From: Myxococcales bacterium
Lineage (GTDB): Bacteria; Myxococcota_A; Polyangia; Polyangiales; Houyiibacteriaceae
Assembly: GCA_029862185.1 (NCBI GenBank)
Contig: JAOTXX010000039.1
Coordinates: 1 to 40,566 of the forward strand
Length of the DNA stretch: 40,566 nt
Direction: 5' to 3'
The notes under the pieces are model-generated. The model saw only the letters and a program-made list of their open reading frames with translations. It was not told where the DNA came from and did not search any database. Positions within the stretch are counted from its first letter, which is position 1. Each line of letters starts with the position of its first letter. The translations under genes were made by a program, and so were the position numbers. This document shows, piece after piece, positions 32,172 to 40,527 of the stretch.

Positions 32172-33467
32172 TCAGACGTTGTCGGACACGGCGGCGGGCG
32201 CGCGATCCGAAGGCGAAAATTGTTCGGCCGATAGGGGCTCGTCTGCATTTTTTGCGCGGTCGCGCATGGCGGTCAGAAACCGCAGCGTGCCGTCGAGCAT
32301 GCGGGCCGTACGGGGCGACGCGAAGATGTCAAACGCGTGCTGCGCGCCTCGGAGCTCCGTGTACGTGACCGGAGCCCGTGAAGTGTTTCGGAGTGTTTCG
32401 ACGAAGAGACGCGCGTCTTCGACCGGAGCCAAGGTGTCGCGATCGCCGTGCACGACGAGAAAGGGTGGCGCGCCCGGGTGGACCCGATCGAGCGGGGAAG
32501 CGCGATGGAATTTCTCGGGCTCCCTTTCGAAGAACGCTTTCATGATCATCGGTTCGAGCATCTGAGAACGAAAGCGCGGCAGCATCGTGTTCAGCCGGTT
32601 GGCGAAGTCGTACACTCCGTATACCGGCACCGCGGCCTGCAAGCTCGTATCCGCAGCTCCGAAGCCGGGCTGATACTCGGGGTCGTTTGCGGTCAGGGCC
32701 ATCATCGCGGTGAGGTGGCCGCCCGCCGAGCCACCGGTGACTGCGATGAAGCTCGGGTCGACGCCGTACTCATCGGCGTGCTCTCGAATCCATTTCAGAG
32801 CGTACTTGAGGTCGACCAGATGATCTGGCCAGGTCGCGGCCGGGCTCAATCGATAGTTGACGTTGAAGCAGACCCAGCCGTTCGCGGCGAGGTGTCCGAT
32901 GAGGGGCCAGCCCTGCTCGCGCTTGTCTCCGATGATCCAGGCGCCGCCGTGAATCTGCATGATCGCCGGACGGTTGACGCCCGGTTCGTCCGGCATCGCG
33001 ACGTCCAACCGTAGTGTCTTGCCCGCGACTTCCCGGTACGTGACGTTGCGAATCACTTTGACGCCGGCGCGGCGGAACAGAAACGGCACCACGAGCTGCG
33101 CAAGCGGGAGGCGCGCCGCATTCTCGGGCTCGGCGAAGTCTGCAAGCGCATCGTCGAACGTGTGGCGAGTATTGTGACCGTCGCGAAACAGAATGAGAAG
33201 GCCAAGCCAGGAGGCGATCGTGATCCCCATGCCGAGTAGCCCAGGCCAGTGCGAAAGGGCGCCGAGCTCGAGAAACAAGACAGCTGCGATGGCTTGCCAA
33301 ACGATGTGGTGGAGGGCCAGCTCAGCCGTGAGCCAAGAACCGAAGAAGCTGGGCACGAAGAGAGCGGGAATTCGCCGCACTGGCACGAAGGCGTTCAGTG
33401 TGAACACCGCTCCAAGGAGGCTCACCGCAAGGAACAACCATGCAACGTGGGTTTCGCTGAACCACAT
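32172..33467 (-). CDS. Membrane-anchored alpha/beta hydrolase (HSL/BD-FAE-like esterase)
   Basis: A 431-residue protein. Three hydrophobic helices occupy about 8-95, followed by an alpha/beta-hydrolase domain with the oxyanion motif HGGAW (173-177), nucleophile elbow GGSAGGH (Ser247), and the Asp and His of the triad in HGDRDTLAPVEDAR and GAQHAFD. This is the hormone-sensitive-lipase-like carboxylesterase class, usually acting on short-chain or lipid esters. The ATG at 33467 gives an N-terminus starting at the first helix; a start at 33548 would overlap nhaA. The two genes diverge from a gap of only 36 bp. Confidence 0.85.
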   Translation of the reverse strand: MWFSETHVAWLFLAVSLLGAVFTLNAFVPVRRIPALFVPSFFGSWLTAELALHHIVWQAIAAVLFLELGALSHWPGLLGMGITIASWLGLLILFRDGHNTRHTFDDALADFAEPENAARLPLAQLVVPFLFRRAGVKVIRNVTYREVAGKTLRLDVAMPDEPGVNRPAIMQIHGGAWIIGDKREQGWPLIGHLAANGWVCFNVNYRLSPAATWPDHLVDLKYALKWIREHADEYGVDPSFIAVTGGSAGGHLTAMMALTANDPEYQPGFGAADTSLQAAVPVYGVYDFANRLNTMLPRFRSQMLEPMIMKAFFEREPEKFHRASPLDRVHPGAPPFLVVHGDRDTLAPVEDARLFVETLRNTSRAPVTYTELRGAQHAFDIFASPRTARMLDGTLRFLTAMRDRAKNADEPLSAEQFSPSDRAPAAVSDNV

Positions 33468-33503
33468 AGGCTCTGGCCTTCTAGCACGTTCCGCGATAAG
33501 GCG

Positions 33504-34832
33504 ATGCCGATGGGCAACGAAGAGCTCTCGTTTTCGAGGATCACCCACCTGCCGAATCGTCCGATTCAGCGCCTTCAGCGGCCGCTACAAGCGTTTACAC
33601 ACATCGAGTCGGCGAGCGGGGTTGTCCTCTTGATTTGCACAGCCATCGCGCTGCTTGCCGCGAACTCGCCCTACGCTGAAACCTACGACGCCTTTTGGCA
33701 CCACGAGCTTCGCTTCGCCGTGGGCAACCTTGCGCTCTCACACTCGCTTGCGCATTGGATCAACGACGGGCTGATGGCGATCTTTTTCTTCGTCATTGGC
33801 CTGGAGATCAAGCGCGAGATGGTCATCGGCGAGCTCAGCGATCGCCGGAAGGTGGCGCTGCCTGTCGCAGCGGCACTTGGCGGCGTCGTCGCGCCTGTGT
33901 TGATCTATCTCGTGCTTCAATACGGCGAGGCCGGGGAGCGGGGCTGGGCAGTGCCGATGGCAACGGACATTGCATTCGTGGTGGGTTGCCTGTCGCTCCT
34001 CGGGAACCGCATCCCCCGCGGGCTGAGCATCCTGATGCTTTCCTTGGCGATCGTCGACGACCTCCTGGCGGTATTGGTGATTGCCGTCTTCTACACCGAT
34101 TCCATCAGTGGCGCCTGGCTGGCCGGCGCCGCCGTTGGAATCGCACTGATTGTCCTGCTGAGCCGACTCGGCGTTCGCTCGATCGGCATTTACGTCATCG
34201 CTGGCCTCTGGGTCTGGCTCTGCACGCTCGAATCAGGGGTGCACCCAACCATAGCTGGTGTGGTCGTCGGCTTGTTGACGCCCGTCCATCCTTGGCTCGG
34301 TGGGGAGCGGTTCCTCGGCTTCCTGCGGCACGTAAACGACACGCTCCGCAAGCCAGAGACCAGCATCGAGCAGGCCAGAGACCTCGTCGCGGACCTTTCG
34401 TTCGCCTCCCGAGAGGCTGTGTCACCCCTGTTTCGCCTGGAAATTGCGCTTCATCCATGGGTGGCGTTCGCCATCATGCCGCTCTTCGCGCTTGCCAATG
34501 CCGGTGTCGCGGTCGAGCTCGATCGCATCGGCGAGCCGGTTTCCCTCGCCGTCGCTGCAGGGCTGCTCCTCGGTAAGCCCATCGGAATCTTCGGCGCTTC
34601 CTGGTTGACGGTGAAGCTCGGTTGGGCGACGAGGCCCGCGAGCGTGACCTGGCCAGTACTTTTCGGCGCCGCATTCCTCGGGGGCATCGGTTTCACCATG
34701 GCGCTATTCATCGCGGCGCTGGGCCTTTCCGGAGAGCTCTTGGTGTCGGCCAAAATCGGCATCATACTCGGTTCGTTCGTGAGCGCCGTCCTCGGCATGC
34801 TGATTCTTTCCATCGTCACCAAGAAGAGCTGA
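33504..34832 (+). CDS. nhaA: Na+/H+ antiporter NhaA
   Basis: Inner-membrane sodium/proton antiporter, 442 residues with about 12 helices. The ion-site aspartates are present: Asp155 in PMATDIAFVVG and the pair Asp185-Asp186 in LAIVDDLLAVLVIAVFYT. Other marks are FFFVIGLEIKREMVIGEL, LPLFALANAGV-like sequence and the final FLGGIGFTMALFIAALGL. ATGs at 33504 and 33510 both precede the family start; AAGG suits the second slightly better. The stop overlaps the next gene by one base (TGATG), so the three following plus-strand genes are coupled. NhaA is known to be pH- and sodium-regulated in E. coli; no such site is recognised here. Confidence 0.95.
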   Translation: MPMGNEELSFSRITHLPNRPIQRLQRPLQAFTHIESASGVVLLICTAIALLAANSPYAETYDAFWHHELRFAVGNLALSHSLAHWINDGLMAIFFFVIGLEIKREMVIGELSDRRKVALPVAAALGGVVAPVLIYLVLQYGEAGERGWAVPMATDIAFVVGCLSLLGNRIPRGLSILMLSLAIVDDLLAVLVIAVFYTDSISGAWLAGAAVGIALIVLLSRLGVRSIGIYVIAGLWVWLCTLESGVHPTIAGVVVGLLTPVHPWLGGERFLGFLRHVNDTLRKPETSIEQARDLVADLSFASREAVSPLFRLEIALHPWVAFAIMPLFALANAGVAVELDRIGEPVSLAVAAGLLLGKPIGIFGASWLTVKLGWATRPASVTWPVLFGAAFLGGIGFTMALFIAALGLSGELLVSAKIGIILGSFVSAVLGMLILSIVTKKS

Positions 34833-35473
34833 TGCGCATTCTCGTCGTAGCCTCGGTCCTAGTGCTTGCGGGCATTGCTCAGGCCCAGTCCACGCCGGTG
34901 TTCTACTCGTACACCGCCGGCTCCGGCCGCACCGTCTATGTGAACCGCTTCTCGATGGTACCTCCGGAGAAGCGTTCGGAAGCTCGCGCCGTCGACCTTT
35001 CGCGCGTCAGCCTCAACGAACGCCTAGCCGAAGAGCTCGCCGATGCCGTCGAGGACGAGCTTCGCTTCCTCAAGGAGTCCGATCCGTGCAACGAAGCGCG
35101 CATGGAGCGAACCGCTGGCGCATGGCGGCACGTTTGGCACCGCCACGGCCCCTGGATTTTGGCCAGCTTGGCGGCGATTCTCTTGGTGCTGATGACGCCC
35201 TGGATGGTTCGGCGAACGCCCCCGGGGGTGTGGTCGCGCCTCTTGATGATTGCCTTGCCGGCCCTGGCGATGACTGCGCTGGTGGCGATTTCCGCAACGC
35301 GCGCCAGCAGCTCGCTCGAGGCGGTCGAGCAACTGTCCAAGCTCTGTGACGCGAACGAGAAAGAGGCCACCCCAGAAAAGCAGATCGTGAGGCTCAACGA
35401 GATGCACTCCTACATCGACGAGCTCTACCAGCAGCGGTTCACCGAAATGGAAGCCATCACGGAAATGGAATGA
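34832..35473 (+). CDS. Exported/membrane protein with DUF4124-like N-terminus, unknown function
   Basis: A 213-residue protein with a Sec signal peptide (MRILVVASVLVLAGIAQAQS, cleavage after AQA). A short domain follows, FYSYTAGSGRTVYVNRFSMV, reminiscent of DUF4124 (a Tyr/Gly strand pair seen in small periplasmic proteins). Then comes a charged helix, two membrane helices (about 108-126 and 132-152) and a C-terminal helical tail rich in Glu, Gln and Met. The ATG overlaps the nhaA stop by one base, and its own stop overlaps the next ATG (ATGA). A partner role for NhaA is suggested only by this coupling. Confidence 0.75.
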   Translation: MRILVVASVLVLAGIAQAQSTPVFYSYTAGSGRTVYVNRFSMVPPEKRSEARAVDLSRVSLNERLAEELADAVEDELRFLKESDPCNEARMERTAGAWRHVWHRHGPWILASLAAILLVLMTPWMVRRTPPGVWSRLLMIALPALAMTALVAISATRASSSLEAVEQLSKLCDANEKEATPEKQIVRLNEMHSYIDELYQQRFTEMEAITEME

Positions 35474-35682
35474 TCGAGCGTCCCAGCTACGATGATGCGA
35501 GCAGGTGTCCTCTCTGCGGACAGAGCAACGATTGCGCCGTCGCCGCGGGTCGCGATCCGGATTCGTGCTGGTGCATGGCGGCGACGATGAGCCCGAGCGC
35601 GCTAGCGTCGATTCCCGCCGAAGCGCAGGGAAAGATCTGCATTTGCGCGCGCTGCGCCAGCCGTGGCCCTTTGGACGGCTGA
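35470..35682 (+). CDS. Cysteine-rich CWC family protein
   Basis: A 70-residue cysteine-rich protein with eight cysteines in a paired pattern: C13-x2-C16, C22, C33-W-C35 and C57-x-C59-x2-C62. The CPLCG, N-x-C, CWC and CxCxxC blocks define the cysteine-rich CWC family (PF14375), whose role is unknown but which probably binds zinc or an iron-sulfur centre. It is translationally coupled to the upstream membrane-protein gene and stops 7 bp before the end of the convergent CDF transporter. Confidence 0.85.
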   Translation: MIERPSYDDASRCPLCGQSNDCAVAAGRDPDSCWCMAATMSPSALASIPAEAQGKICICARCASRGPLDG

Positions 35683-35689
35683 GCTTCGT

Positions 35690-36616
35690 CTAGCCCGCAG
35701 AGGCGGCGGGGCCGCACGGATTGCACTGGCTCGCCAGCGCGTCGTGCTCGACCTGGATGGTCGCGTGCTCGATGGCAAAGCGGACCGCCAGAGTTCGATT
35801 CGCCGCATCGATGATGCCCTGGTGGTCCGCGTCTTCTGCGATGATCAAGTGGGCGGTCGCGATGTTTCGCCCGCTCGTCAACGACCAAACGTGCAGATCG
35901 TGGGTATCCAACACGCCCGGAAGCTCTCTCAGCGCCGACGTCACGTCTTGGATGGAGATGCCCTTTGGCACGCCTTCCATGAGGACGCCGAGGGTTTCCC
36001 GCACGAGTCCCCAGGCGGAATACAAGACGAGCGACGCAATGACGAAGGATGCGACGGGGTCGGCCCATCGCCACCCAAAGAAGTAGATCACGACGCCCGC
36101 GGACATGGCGCCGACGCTTCCCAAGGTGTCGGCCATGACGTGCAGCCATGCGCCACGGACGTTGAGATTGCTCTGACGGCCCCCGCTGAGGATCATCAGA
36201 TTCGCCAAGTTGATCGCTAGGCCACCCGCTGCGACCGCCAGCATTAAACCGCCTTGTACCTCGGGAGGCTGGGCGAGGCGCTCCCAGGCCTCACGCGCGA
36301 TCAACGCGGATAGGGCAACGAGCGCAGCGCCGTTCGCGAGTGCGGCGAGAATCTCCGCTCGGTGAAAACCGTAGGTACGCTGCGTGGTCGCCGGGCGTTG
36401 AGCCAGCGTCACTGCCATCACAGAGAGGCCGAGCGCGGCTGCGTCTGAAAACATGTGCCCCGCGTCGGCGAGCAGGGCCAAGGAGTTGGCTGCGAGGCCC
36501 CCCACGAATTCGGCAACCATGTACGTGGCCGTCAGCGCAAGCGCGATGGACAATCGTCGACGGTTGCCCTGGACATCGGCGTCGGTGGCGGGATGGTGGT
36601 GGTGGTGATGCCCCAT
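35690..36616 (-). CDS. Cation diffusion facilitator metal exporter (CzcD/ZitB-like)
   Basis: A 308-residue CDF transporter exporting Zn2+ or a similar divalent metal in exchange for protons. Six helices carry the metal site: LADAGHMFSDAAALG in helix 2 and WLHVMADTLGSVG in helix 5. A cytosolic C-terminal domain (about 215-295) follows with HDLHVWSLTSGRNIATAHL. The N-terminus reads MGHHHHHHP, a natural run of six histidines that would bind metal at the cytosolic face. The final CNPC adds another possible ligand pair. It is divergent from the CDGSH gene. Confidence 0.93.
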   Translation of the reverse strand: MGHHHHHHPATDADVQGNRRRLSIALALTATYMVAEFVGGLAANSLALLADAGHMFSDAAALGLSVMAVTLAQRPATTQRTYGFHRAEILAALANGAALVALSALIAREAWERLAQPPEVQGGLMLAVAAGGLAINLANLMILSGGRQSNLNVRGAWLHVMADTLGSVGAMSAGVVIYFFGWRWADPVASFVIASLVLYSAWGLVRETLGVLMEGVPKGISIQDVTSALRELPGVLDTHDLHVWSLTSGRNIATAHLIIAEDADHQGIIDAANRTLAVRFAIEHATIQVEHDALASQCNPCGPAASAG

Positions 36617-36752
36617 CTGGACAGCTTGCGTACCACGCCCTCAGGTGTCGCGCGATCTAGCGGCAGTTCGCGGTAGTGGTTTCCCGCTCGCTGTAGTAAA
36701 AAACCGACTTCAGAGTGGTGCCCAACAAGGCCGTACTGTCAGGAGAAGCCCC

Positions 36753-37406
36753 ATGAGCGATAAAAAGGTTGTGACGTACCCCGGTGCCAAGTCCGATGTC
36801 CATTGGGACGGGCGCCTGTGCATTCACATCGGTGAGTGCGGCCGGGCCAACAACGAGCTCTTCATCGGCGGCCGGCAACCCTGGTGTCAGCCCGATCTGG
36901 TGGACCCGGATGAGGTTGCGGAAGTGGTCGGTCGCTGTCCGTCGGGCGCATTGACGTACGAGCGTAAAGACGGAAGCAGCCGCGAGGTCGCAGATGCGGA
37001 GAACGTCGTCTACGTGATGTACAACGGTCCGCTTTACGTTCGTGGAGACTTGGACGTGGACGGTGCCGCCGAAGACATGCCCGGAGTCCGCTTCCGCGCA
37101 GCGCTTTGCCGTTGCGGGCAATCGAAGAACAAACCGTTCTGCGACAACAGCCACGAGGAGGCGGGCTTCAAAGACTATGGAGCGGTCGGAGACAGCGGGG
37201 AAGGGTTCGAAGCGCCCGGCGGGACCCTCAAGGTCGGCCGCGCACCCAACGGGCCGCTCTTGCTCAGCGGCAACTTCACCATCGTTGCGGCAAGCGGGCG
37301 CAAAGCTTGGACCGGAAAGAAAGCAGCCCTCTGCCGCTGCGGGCATTCGCAGAACAAGCCGTTTTGCGACGGTTCACACAAGACGGCGGGCTTCCAGGCC
37401 GACTGA
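36753..37406 (+). CDS. Fused mono-cluster ferredoxin-like and double CDGSH iron-sulfur protein
   Basis: A 217-residue protein with three probable metal-cluster modules. The N-terminal module (about 15-70) has C23, C29, C45 and C62 in the Fer4_19/DUF1271 pattern ending RCPSGALTYE. Two CDGSH-type modules follow, each with the 3Cys-1His ligand set: C119, C121, C130, H134 (second motif residue degenerate, CDNSH) and C194, C196, C205, H209 (canonical CDGSH). CDGSH clusters are usually [2Fe-2S] with electron- or cluster-transfer roles. AGGAG sits eight bases before the ATG. The acyl-CoA synthetase follows after 29 bp, so cotranscription is likely, but a functional link is not known. Confidence 0.88.
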   Translation: MSDKKVVTYPGAKSDVHWDGRLCIHIGECGRANNELFIGGRQPWCQPDLVDPDEVAEVVGRCPSGALTYERKDGSSREVADAENVVYVMYNGPLYVRGDLDVDGAAEDMPGVRFRAALCRCGQSKNKPFCDNSHEEAGFKDYGAVGDSGEGFEAPGGTLKVGRAPNGPLLLSGNFTIVAASGRKAWTGKKAALCRCGHSQNKPFCDGSHKTAGFQAD

Positions 37407-37435
37407 GCGCTGTTGATGAGCTGAAGGAGATCTAG

Positions 37436-39064
37436 GTGAGCTTCTCGACGATGATGGACCGGCCGCTCCTGATCTCGGATTTGTTCGAGCATGGTCGGCG
37501 TTTTTACCAAGGCAGCCGTGTGGTCACCGTTGGTGAGGGTGGGGACCGGGTGGCCAGCTATGCCGAAGTCGCCAATCGCACGGAGCGACTCGCCAAAGCG
37601 CTCATGGAGCTCGGCGTCCAGCGGGAGGAACGCGTCGGGACCTTCTGCTGGAACAGCCAAGAGCATCTCGAGGCGTACTTCGCGATCTCTTCGATGGGCG
37701 CGGTCATGCACACGCTCAACATACGACTGTTTCCCGAGCAGCTGGCCTTCGTGGTCAACCACGCGGCGGACAAAGCGATCATCGTCGATGACTCGCTGGT
37801 GCCCTTGCTCGGGCGAGTTGCCAAAGAGCTGAAGACGGTCGAACACATCATCGTGGTCGGCAGCGGCGACGATGCGCCCTTGCGCGATGCGCCGCGGGCC
37901 AAGCTTCACCGATACGAGGACCTCTTGTCGTCCCAATCGCCGGGTATCGATTGGCCGGTTCTCGACGAACGCGCGCCGGCGTCGATGGCGTACACGAGCG
38001 GCACCACCGGAGATCCGAAAGGCGTGGTCTACAGCCACCGCTCGACGGTGCTTCACTCCTACGCGCTCACCTCCGGTGCGGTCGCCGGGCTGAACGAAAG
38101 CGACATGATCCTCACCATCGTGCCGATGTTTCATGCCAACTGCTGGGGGCTGCCATACGCGGGCTGGTGGGTTGGCACCGATTTCCTCCAGCCGGCGCAG
38201 TATCTGCAACCAGAGCCTCTCGTGGGCATGATCGAGCGTCATCGCCCGACACTTGCCGGTGCCGTGCCGAGCATTTGGACGGGCGTTCTCCACTATGGAG
38301 AACGCAAGGACATCGATTTGTCTTCGTTCCGCTTGGTCATCTGCGGTGGCTCTGCCGTTCCCGAGTCTTTGATGCGCGCATTCGACGAGCGCTATGGGGT
38401 CACGCTTCTGCAGCTCTGGGGCATGACCGAAACCAGTCCGGTCGGGACGATCGCGTCGGTCCCGCGCGATATCGAAGGCGAAGACGCTTGGCGATATCGA
38501 AGCCGAACGGGGCGTCCCGTTGCGGGGATCGAGCTGCGCATCGTCGACGATGTGGGCCGCACGCTGCCGTGGGACGGCGAGTCGGTGGGCGAGATTGAAG
38601 TTCGCGGCCCCTGGGTGACCGGCAGCTACTACGGCGTCGACGACGTGGAAAAGTTTCACGACGGCTGGTTGCGAACCGGCGACGTTGGCTTCGTCGATGA
38701 ACGCGGTTACGCACAGATTACCGACCGCGCCAAGGACGTCATCAAGTCGGGCGGTGAGTGGATCTCCTCGGTCGAGCTCGAGAACGCCATCATCGCGCAC
38801 CCTGAAGTCGCCGAGGCGGCCGTCGTTGGCATCCCGGATGAAAAATGGGATGAGCGTCCGCTAGCCTGCGTCGTCCGCAAAGAGGGCAGCACCATCACCC
38901 CCGAAGAGCTTCGCGCCTACCTCGGCGACAAAGTCGCCAAGTGGTGGCTCCCCGAGCGATGGGCCTTCATCGAGGAAATCCCCAAAACCAGCGTAGGCAA
39001 GTTCGATAAGAAAGTACTGAGAAGCCAGCACGAGGCGGGGAAGCTGACCGTCATCGAGAGCTAG
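37436..39064 (+). CDS. Long/medium-chain fatty-acyl-CoA synthetase
   Basis: An AMP-forming acyl-CoA ligase of 542 residues. The P-loop motif [18 protein letters not shown] is near residue 184, the LWGMTETSP adenine motif near 325, the hinge region [15 protein letters not shown] near 410 and the C-terminal catalytic Lys in [10 protein letters not shown] near 525. The pattern is that of FadD-like enzymes often annotated as long-chain-fatty-acid-CoA ligase, with the [27 protein letters not shown] core. The GTG start has AAGGAGA upstream. It activates fatty acids for beta-oxidation or lipid synthesis; chain length cannot be read from sequence. Confidence 0.93.
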   Translation: MSFSTMMDRPLLISDLFEHGRRFYQGSRVVTVGEGGDRVASYAEVANRTERLAKALMELGVQREERVGTFCWNSQEHLEAYFAISSMGAVMHTLNIRLFPEQLAFVVNHAADKAIIVDDSLVPLLGRVAKELKTVEHIIVVGSGDDAPLRDAPRAKLHRYEDLLSSQSPGIDWPVLDERAPASMAYTSGTTGDPKGVVYSHRSTVLHSYALTSGAVAGLNESDMILTIVPMFHANCWGLPYAGWWVGTDFLQPAQYLQPEPLVGMIERHRPTLAGAVPSIWTGVLHYGERKDIDLSSFRLVICGGSAVPESLMRAFDERYGVTLLQLWGMTETSPVGTIASVPRDIEGEDAWRYRSRTGRPVAGIELRIVDDVGRTLPWDGESVGEIEVRGPWVTGSYYGVDDVEKFHDGWLRTGDVGFVDERGYAQITDRAKDVIKSGGEWISSVELENAIIAHPEVAEAAVVGIPDEKWDERPLACVVRKEGSTITPEELRAYLGDKVAKWWLPERWAFIEEIPKTSVGKFDKKVLRSQHEAGKLTVIES

Positions 39065-39155
39065 GCGGATTCAGCGGCAGCGTCAGACTTAGTTATACCG
39101 CCCGCCCACCCCCACCCGTAATTCTCCCTCCGCGCCCTTCGCTTCGCTTGGGCTT

Positions 39156-39234
39156 GGCGGCGCGTCGCGCCGGGCTTCGCCTTCGGCTCGCGCTGCCGCC
39201 TGCCTCTGGGCCGTGCCAGTGCCCGTGCCAGTGC
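39156..39234. repeat. Hairpin-rich intergenic repeat with a 12-bp tandem
   Basis: The convergent spacer between the acyl-CoA synthetase and marR is simple and GC-rich, built of TTCGC/GGCTT variants. GGCGGC (39156-39161) pairs with GCCGCC (39195-39200), with inner GCG/CGC and a GGCTTCGCC stem. It is followed by two 12-bp units, CGTGCCAGTGCC and CGTGCCAGTGCA (39212-39235). It resembles a dispersed REP-like element and may also stop transcription from both sides. Confidence 0.45.
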
Positions 39235-39252
39235 AGGAGCCGGCGTCCTTGT

Positions 39253-39687
39253 TCAGCAGCAGTCCAGTTGCGTTCGGGTTTGTTCGGCTGCTTCGCGTAG
39301 GAGGTGGATGCTACGCACGGCTTGGTCTCGCTCGGCCGGGGGGATTCGCCCGAGGATCGTGGCGATGCTGCTTTCCGTGAGGCGGTAGAGGCGCTTGGCT
39401 TCCTTTTTTCCCTTGCCCGTCAGTGAGACCAGCACGCGGCGGCCGTCGTCTTCCGCTCTCTTGCGGGTGACCCAGCCTCGGGCTTCGAGGCCGTCGACCA
39501 GCCTGGTCATCGCGCCTTTGGTGACTCTCGCTTGGGCGGCTAGTCCGCTCACGTCCCATTCGCCGTCCATCAGTGTCTGAAGGAGCACGCACTGCGCCGG
39601 GCTCACCGTTCCGCAGCAGATCTCCTCGCGCTCGAACGAGGAGAACATCCGGCAGAACGCGATGACGTCTTCGACGACGGAGCTCAT
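39253..39687 (-). CDS. MarR-family regulator, cysteine-rich, arsM-linked
   Basis: A 144-residue winged-helix regulator. The helix-turn-helix reads DVSGLAAQARVTKGAMTRLVDGLEA-like sequence (about 44-70), and the wing is RKRAEDDGRRVLVSLTGKG. Unusually for MarR it holds six cysteines: C12, the vicinal pair C24-C25, C33 and a C-terminal pair C143-C144. These could form an As(III) site. The gene overlaps arsM by 4 bp as the second gene of the operon, and a 19-bp palindrome lies in front of arsM. Arsenic sensing is inference; oxidant or metal sensing is possible. There is no ArsR-type gene in the window. Confidence 0.88.
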   Translation of the reverse strand: MSSVVEDVIAFCRMFSSFEREEICCGTVSPAQCVLLQTLMDGEWDVSGLAAQARVTKGAMTRLVDGLEARGWVTRKRAEDDGRRVLVSLTGKGKKEAKRLYRLTESSIATILGRIPPAERDQAVRSIHLLREAAEQTRTQLDCC

Positions 39688-40496
39688 CGCTTTTCGGCGG
39701 TCACCGAGTAGCTAAACACGGTATCTGCAAGCTCCAAAATTCGTTCTTCGCCGACGAGCTCGACGGCGGCCTTCCACATCGGGTCCTGCAAGCTCGACGT
39801 CAGCATAGGGGCGGCCGGCTTTCGCGTGTGCTCGATGTTCTCGAAGCCTGCCGCACGCATGTGTCCAAAGTACTCGTCTTCGACCAACGCGCCCCCGACG
39901 CAGGCGATCCAGCTCTCCGCGACCTTCGCGATGTCGGGTGGCAAGGGCTTGCTCAGCACGATGTCACTCACGGCGAGGCGCCCGCCTGGCTTTAGCACGC
40001 GATGCGCTTCTCGGAACACCTGACCCTTGTCGGGGCTGAGGTTGATGACGCAGTTGGAGATCACGACGTCGACGCTGTCAGAGGCGACCGGGAGGTTTTC
40101 GATGAGACCCTCGCGAAACTCGACCGTTCGCGCGAAACCGGCTTTGACCGCGTTGGTGCGGGCCCGCTCGAGCATCTCAGGGGTCATGTCGACGCCGATG
40201 AACCGGCCCTCTGGCCCGAGCTTCTCGGCGGAAAGCAGGGCGTCGAAGCCGGCGCCTGAGCCCAGGTCCACGACCGTTTCGCCCGGCTTCAGGCTCGCGA
40301 GCGCCGTCGGGTTGCCGCAGCCAAGGCCGAGATTGGCTTCGGCCGCTGCGCCCGTGATCTCCTCTTCCGCGTAGCCGATGAGTGCTGCGGTTTGCCCGTG
40401 AGCGCTCGTCGCGGCGCCGCCGCAGCAGCCGCCTCCTTGTCGAGCCACCTCTGCGTAGCCCGACTTCACGACGTCATGTATCTGATCTTTTTCCAT
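39684..40496 (-). CDS. arsM: Arsenite S-adenosylmethionine methyltransferase
   Basis: Methylates As(III) to mono-, di- and trimethyl species using SAM; 270 residues. The SAM site is VVDLGSGAGFDALL (about 76-89). Arsenite-binding cysteines are Cys60 (LGLGCGNP), Cys149 (ISNCVINL) and Cys199 (WIACVGGAL); the 50-residue spacing of the last two equals that of the known ArsM pair Cys174/Cys224. A vicinal Cys24-Cys25 in a Gly-rich loop probably corresponds to the extra N-terminal cysteine. The ATG at 40496 is favoured over the TTG at 40499 by a GGAGG five bases upstream. It is the first gene of the arsM-marR operon. Confidence 0.94.
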   Translation of the reverse strand: MEKDQIHDVVKSGYAEVARQGGGCCGGAATSAHGQTAALIGYAEEEITGAAAEANLGLGCGNPTALASLKPGETVVDLGSGAGFDALLSAEKLGPEGRFIGVDMTPEMLERARTNAVKAGFARTVEFREGLIENLPVASDSVDVVISNCVINLSPDKGQVFREAHRVLKPGGRLAVSDIVLSKPLPPDIAKVAESWIACVGGALVEDEYFGHMRAAGFENIEHTRKPAAPMLTSSLQDPMWKAAVELVGEERILELADTVFSYSVTAEKR

Positions 40497-40508
40497 CAAA
40501 GCCTCCGA

Positions 40509-40527
40509 TAGTTGAATGATGCAACTA
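40509..40527. promoter_or_regulatory. Candidate MarR operator before arsM
   Basis: TAGTTGAAT-G-ATGCAACTA is a 19-bp palindrome with one mismatched pair, close to the TTGCAT/ATGCAA type bound by many MarR proteins. It begins 2-3 bases upstream of the arsM Shine-Dalgarno, so binding of the operon's own MarR product would block transcription or elongation. Confidence 0.6.

Noticed and set aside
37175-38800. A 541-codon open frame antisense to the CDGSH and acyl-CoA synthetase genes
   Set aside because: It spans two clear genes and their gap; no motif is recognisable.
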